Origin: Apium graveolens
Lineage: Eukaryota > Streptophyta > Magnoliopsida > Apiales > Apiaceae
Reading direction: 5' to 3'
Assembly (NCBI RefSeq): GCF_009905375.1
Contig: NC_133649.1
Coordinates: forward strand, 226,135,275 to 226,199,274
DNA: 64,000 nucleotides
Shown: piece by piece, positions 59,631 to 64,000 of the stretch
Numbering within the stretch: the first letter of the stretch is position 1
How the letters are laid out: each line of letters begins with the position of its first letter
Program-made: the position numbers and the translations under genes
The notes under the pieces: generated by a model
Told to the model about the DNA's origin: nothing
The model's database searches: none
The model's input: only the letters and a program-made list of their open reading frames with translations

Positions 59631-59852
59631 TCACTCTTGTTGGCGGAGAGCTTCCATCCTTTCTTCTTCCAATCGCTCCAGATGGCGATGGTAGTCCATG
59701 TAAAAGAACAGGAGGTGTGTGAGAACCTCCTGGGGAACCGAGTCCCAAATCTCATCAGGAATGATAGTTACGTGCCATTCATGTTGCCAGTCCTCACAAC
59801 TCAGCTCCATGTTGAAGGTCTCATAGTTCAAAAACATATTGTAGTTGACCAT
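59631..59852 (-). CDS. Small 73-aa acidic protein inside E, function unknown
   Basis: ATG at 59850-59852 and stop at 59631-59633. The protein starts MVNYNMFLNYETFNMELSCE and ends with a strongly charged stretch HRHLERLEEERMEALRQQE, likely helical. No membrane segment or known domain. A longer frame from an ATG at 59960 exists, but the start at 59852 is better: on the minus strand a TATATAAA lies at 59928-59935, 76 bases upstream, followed by a C/T-rich leader and an ACAAAATGG start context. It is on the same strand as the large E ORF, from which it is separated by D. The frame has no visible lesion. It could be a retroelement accessory ORF or a captured gene piece. Confidence 0.5.
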   Translation of the reverse strand: MVNYNMFLNYETFNMELSCEDWQHEWHVTIIPDEIWDSVPQEVLTHLLFFYMDYHRHLERLEEERMEALRQQE

Positions 59853-59927
59853 TTTGTGTTTGTATGAAGGAAAGGAGAGTGAGTGTGTGAGAAAAGAAAT
59901 GATGTGTAGGCTGATTTGAGGTGTTGG

Positions 59928-59935
59928 TTTATATA
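59928..59935 (-). promoter_or_regulatory. TATA box upstream of the 73-aa ORF
   Basis: TATATAAA on the minus strand, then a roughly 70-base leader rich in CTCACTC and TTTCTT. Confidence 0.5.
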
Positions 59936-59959
59936 GGCAAGAGAATGCCAGGAGACGCA

Positions 59960-61332
59960 TGGAAATTTAATGCTGACAGGTAGAAATAATTCTATCTCGT
60001 CTCCCTAGACTTGGAAGAAGAAAACTAGTCATTGGAAATGTAAAACAGGGTTTAATGCGCACAAGTAACAAGTAAAAATTACTGTGCATGTACGTGTTCC
60101 ACTAACCCTAAATGTATTGACTGTTAATATCTCACCCGTACATATTCTGATTTAAACAAAGACTATTTCAGATTTTAACCACAAATAAGTCAAATAGAGG
60201 ATCAAAATTTAATATCAGCACTTAGACTTATATCAGAACTTAAAAGTCATCAGAACATGATTTCTTAACTCGAAAAATGAATGCCTATCTCTGTGATTCT
60301 TCATACAAATTCTGATTTCGGTTCTTCAGAACTTAATCATCAGAACTTTCATCAGAACTTGTTCTCAGAATTTATGCAATTTGACACATAAACTGTTCGT
60401 CTAAAACAACATTGAACGCCACAGTAATTTTCATCATTCAAATGGAGTGTAAGTGTGTGCATTAAGTAAAACATCAGACAAAGAGTAAAGTCTGATTCAC
60501 TTCAGTACATCTTAGAAATAAGGCATAACTAAAACTGTACAAAAAATCTGTGATTATTCTGAAGCCTACTATTGAATGAGTTCATGCATGAGTCCACCTC
60601 AACTGTTTTGTGCTTATTTTATGCATCTTTTGAAATTTCATTTTACAGTGGCTTCTCAGTATAAGTGAGTCACGACTGCTTATCAGAATTTATGCTATTA
60701 TCAGAGTATTTCTGCAGTAATCATAGAGTGTGAAAAGTCACCAAGAAAAATGATTATTTGCTTTTCTGATGCATATTACTTAATACCAGCAATGCACTTG
60801 AGTCGTCCCTTCCACATTTTTACTCTAGACCTCAAAGGAGTACCTGATTTTTATTCGATTTTCTTTTAATTTTTCTTTTGATGAGTGTGGTTTATCAGCA
60901 CTTAGTACATCCATCAGATTTACTAACATTAGAACTTAACAGATGAGAAGCATGATTCTAGTTTTTGACTTAGTAATAAGATAGAAAAAGTAAACTGAAC
61001 TAAGCTCAATATCAGGCTTGTGTCAATAGATTTCCACATAAATAATTACTTCTAACATGGGATCTTTAGTATGTTAAAGATTACTAGGTCAGCATCTAGC
61101 ACAGTTATCCTCATAGGATTGAATAGGCACATAAACAGTCATATCACTATCAGAGTTTAGAAATATACATCAGACAACAATCAGTACTTAGGCAATTTTC
61201 AATTAAGCACATAATACACAAAGAAAGTAATTTCTGTAAATACTGATCATAAAATCTTATGCATCAGAACAAAACTAAGCAGATTTAGAGAAAGAACCTG
61301 AAACCATTCCAAGTTCATTTACCAATTGAAAG
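59960..61332 (-). other. Noncoding part of E
   Basis: AT-rich, with many short ATCAGAACTT-type repeats, similar in style to 47200-47600 and 60200-60370. No gag or pol was recognised on either strand. Confidence 0.5.
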
Positions 61333-62895
61333 TGTTTGTCCTAAATCCAATCATGTATGATGAGTTAGGAAGAACTTTCTTGTATTCCTAATTGATTTCA
61401 TTTTGAATTAATAAAAGACTTGTTATATTTTTATGGGCTTTATCTATTTAAAGTGTATTAAATAAGATGTTCCATAGTTTAGAGTAAAGCTTCTAGAATT
61501 ATAATGAGATTATAATAGTGAGATCTAGAAGATGATAACTCTGGACTTAAACAGTTCCTGATCATAGGATAACTAATCGGATGTTAGTGGATCCACAAAG
61601 ATTGGTACATACTATGCTTGCTCCCTTCAGGAGGATGTCTGTTCTCATAGGCATTTGTGTGGTGACACTATAGCTGGTATGTAGGTGCTTATTAGGGAAT
61701 AAGTTCACTGAACATGACTTGATAAGTTGAACAACTAATGGAGATTACTCACGTGTCAATAGTTATTCACTGAGTGATAGTTGTACAAGTGTCCTTAGAC
61801 TTGAGATCGTTAAAGGTATCTTATATATAATGAACTGTGCTTTGGTTTAGTCCTTAGTCTCAAGGACATCCATTAGGTCTATTCTGGGCATAGGGATTTG
61901 TGTATAGAGATAGTTAACGTCAATAGAGGATCTACCCCTTCCAGTATAGGAAGAGAATATCCTATGTTATTCTTAGTATGCGAGTTCTGGAATCTCTGGC
62001 CAGAGTGTATGAAATTAGAAAGGAGTTTCTAATTTGCATTAATATGAACTTTGCATTATGAATAAGAAATCATATGATTAAATTTGATAGGCTTGACACA
62101 AGATCCATGCCTTGTATTTAATCGGGATATTATAAGGGTAGAAGGAATTCATTGTACGGTAACTAGTCACTGACAGGTTCTTGATATTCTAAGCAGTGAA
62201 TTCATATTATCCGGATAGTCGCGATATGTTGAGAAGCATCACTCACGATGTAGAATAAATATAATTAATCAGTTAATTATATTTAGTGAATTTTAATATT
62301 TATATAAATAATTAATAAAAGTTTATTATTATTTATTTCTACTACCGGCATAATATTGAACCTACAGGGTCACACCATAAAAGAATATTTTCTTTAATGA
62401 AATAATGAGAGAGAGAATTATTTTCTAAATAGTTAAGAAAAGAAATAATGACTAAAATAGTTTTAATTATTATTAAAGCATATTATGAAGATAAAATGTG
62501 GGGGGTTAAAATATATAAAGATATATTATAAAATCCTAGGAGAGTCCTATAAATAGAATGAGATGGATGGCTCATTTAGATGACACACAACTTTGGTTTT
62601 GTGAAAACCCTAGCCTCCATCTTCTTCTTCTCTATCTCTCTCCCAAAACTCCATTTTATAAAAGCTCGGTTTTATAAAAGGTTCATCGAAGAGGATTGTT
62701 CTTGGTGGATACCGGTAGAGTGCTTCACACATTGAGGAGCAACTGCTAGCACTCTATTTTTATAAAGCTTCGATTCACGAGGTATGGTTTTGATTCCTCA
62801 GTTTTTCCCTTTTATACGTATTTATATATGTGCGGTATATGATTTTTACGGAATAATTGTTATTTCGCGCTTCCGCCCATCCGTAAATTCCTTCA
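61333..62895 (+). repeat. 5' LTR of F
   Basis: TGTTTGTCCTAAATCC to AAATTCCTTCA, 1,563 bp, with canonical TG and CA ends. A TATA-type CTATAAATAG at about 62549 could be its promoter; the next 90 bases are C/T-rich (CTTCTTCTTCTCTATCTCTC). Confidence 0.8.
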
Positions 62896-62896
62896 T

Positions 62897-62912
62897 TGGC
62901 ATCAGAGCTTGG
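62897..62912 (+). other. Primer-binding site of F
   Basis: TGGCATCAGAGCTTGG begins one base after the LTR and is an iMet-type site with C in place of the usual T at position 4. Confidence 0.8.
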
Positions 62913-63511
62913 TTCTGCATATAGAGATTCATATAAAAAAATTCAGATTTTTTAATGCATGTATGGATTTATTATGATTTTTGCAAGTTTATTTGGATTT
63001 AATTATGAATTAATTCGAAATAATTTTTGCATGAGATTTTGACTACTGATCTGGGTTCTACAAGTGTTGTAGATCATCTAGGTATTTTTTCATAATTTTG
63101 TGATGTGTAGATTATTTGTTATGAATTTTTAAAAAAATGTTTTAATTAAAATTCATAAAATAATTATGCATGTGAATAATTATGATTAAAATTTGCACAA
63201 GGACCCATGGTTGATTTGGTATTTTTCTGCTACTCCCTGATTTAAGAAATCATATTATTTTGATTTTTATTAATTTATTAATTAAATGTTAATTAATTTA
63301 TTAATAATAAAATTAAAATAATAACATATTAATAAAGAGTTATTAATAAGGGAGTAAAGGAAAAGGGGAGTTACTTCTATTTTTTTTGTAACATCAGGCA
63401 AGCAAACAGGCACGGTAGGTAGTAGAAACAAAAAAAAAATGGCAAAAACCTGCTACGGCTGTGCAGGCGCGTGCGCTGCACGCGGGGAAGGGGCGTGTTG
63501 TGCATTCCGTG

Positions 63512-63585
63512 AATGCGTTACACACTGTTGCGCATTTACGAAATGCGTTACATGCGTAAATGGCTCAACAGTGTTGTAACGCATT
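63512..63585 (+). repeat. Nested inverted repeat in the F leader
   Basis: The outer arms are 63512-63530 and 63566-63585 (AATGCGTTACACACTGTTG and CAACAGTGTTGTAACGCATT), perfect apart from one extra T. The inner arms are CATTTACG (63533-63540) and CGTAAATG (63555-63562). ATGCGTTAC occurs again at 63592. The surroundings (63460-63500) are GC-rich, unlike the flanks. Confidence 0.85.
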
Positions 63586-64000
63586 ACGTACATGCGTTAC
63601 AGCCCGTATGTCCTCATTAAATTTGATTTTTTGGGAGTTTCGTAACTCCGTTTTGGGCGTGTAATATATCGTTGGATTCGTTTTTCCGAGACGGATCTAA
63701 TGGAGTGGTCAAATATTTTTTATATAAAAGTTTTGAACTGTTTATATTTCCGAAAGTGTTTTAAAGCATGATTTAATTATTTTAATTGCTTTTAAATGCT
63801 ATAATAAATCCATACATCATTATATCAATGTGTGACATGATATTACTTGCATGCTTACTTGTTTATTTATTTTTATATATGAGATATATGTCTGTGTTTA
63901 CCATGCGATGATAGATTTAGGTGAACTTAAATCAATATAAGGCGTGCTCTAGAAAATCTAGAATAGGAATCGTTTCTTGCCTTGCCAATAATATTATGAA

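Larger units (their letters stand above)
46730..61332 (-). mobile_element. E: SIRE-like copia element, minus strand, incomplete and interrupted
   Basis: The 3' LTR is at 46730-47339, preceded in element sense by a polypurine tract, then a large 3' ORF (47536-51343). The element D is inserted at 51878-59388, and E continues at 59394-61332 with a short ORF. The next LTR (F, from 61333) cuts it on the right, so its 5' LTR, gag and pol, if any, are outside. The flank to the left is TTGTG (46725-46729), but its partner is not visible. The LTR end, with a CAACCCCCTTCTAC block then GACCTAACA, resembles those of D and C1. Confidence 0.65.
61333..64000 (+). mobile_element. F: 5' end of a plus-strand copia-type element
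   Basis: 5' LTR at 61333-62895, then a primer-binding site and a leader that runs to the window end. No gag reached yet. The base before the LTR is preceded by GAAAG (61328-61332), the expected left target duplication, whose partner is outside. The copia assignment rests only on the iMet-type primer site. Confidence 0.75.

Overview
This window looks like transposon-dense DNA from a eudicot plant nuclear genome. It is AT-rich and packed with Ty1/copia and Ty3/gypsy LTR retrotransposons, plant-type MITEs and a Helitron that carries an RPA1-like gene. I found no convincing host gene, rRNA, tRNA gene or CRISPR array. An asterid, possibly an Apiaceae species, is a guess from the general feel of the repeats and should be given little weight.

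Left part (1-17.8 kb). Positions 1-2511 are noncoding DNA that look like an LTR read on the minus strand; its right end abuts a broken reverse-transcriptase relic. Positions 2512-9207 are the 3' part of a decayed SIRE-like copia element (called C1 here), which ends in a 1.8-kb LTR. C1 in turn abuts a decayed minus-strand copia Gag-Pol (9208-12560). Positions 12.6-17.8 kb are AT-rich and hold three or four small DNA elements: a hAT-type MITE with a perfect 8-bp target duplication, a Mutator-like MITE with about 150-bp inverted termini, a Stowaway-like element and a weaker candidate.

Central part (17,846 to at least 46.7 kb). This is one large Helitron on the minus strand. Its 3' end (hairpin plus CTAG) is at 17,846-17,874. 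Reading leftward from about 46.3 kb, it encodes a Rep/helicase and then an RPA1-like protein, both now pseudogenes. Three LTR elements have landed in it. An Athila-like gypsy element lacking RT and integrase (20,136-27,086, TSD GTAAG) sits in an RPA intron. A nearly intact copia element (31,034-35,829, TSD TTGTC) sits between the two genes. A TRIM-like element with only 174 bp between its LTRs (42,407-45,007, TSD GAAAC) sits in a Rep exon. Removing the TRIM-like element and one TSD restores the Rep reading frame, and three helicase introns have clean GT-AG borders.

Right part (46.7-64 kb). A minus-strand SIRE-like element (called E here) begins with its 3' LTR at 46,730-47,339, followed by a large ORF of env-like position. 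E is interrupted by a complete 7.5-kb element (called D here; 51,878-59,388, TSD ACATC). D has two 1,373-bp LTRs and decayed Gag-protease, but almost no pol. E resumes at 59,394 with a 73-codon ORF and its own TATA-like box. It is then cut by a new plus-strand copia-type LTR (called F here; 61,333-62,895) whose internal leader can form a strong nested hairpin and which runs off the window. D and C1 share the same degenerate pol relic, which suggests a non-autonomous lineage moved in trans.
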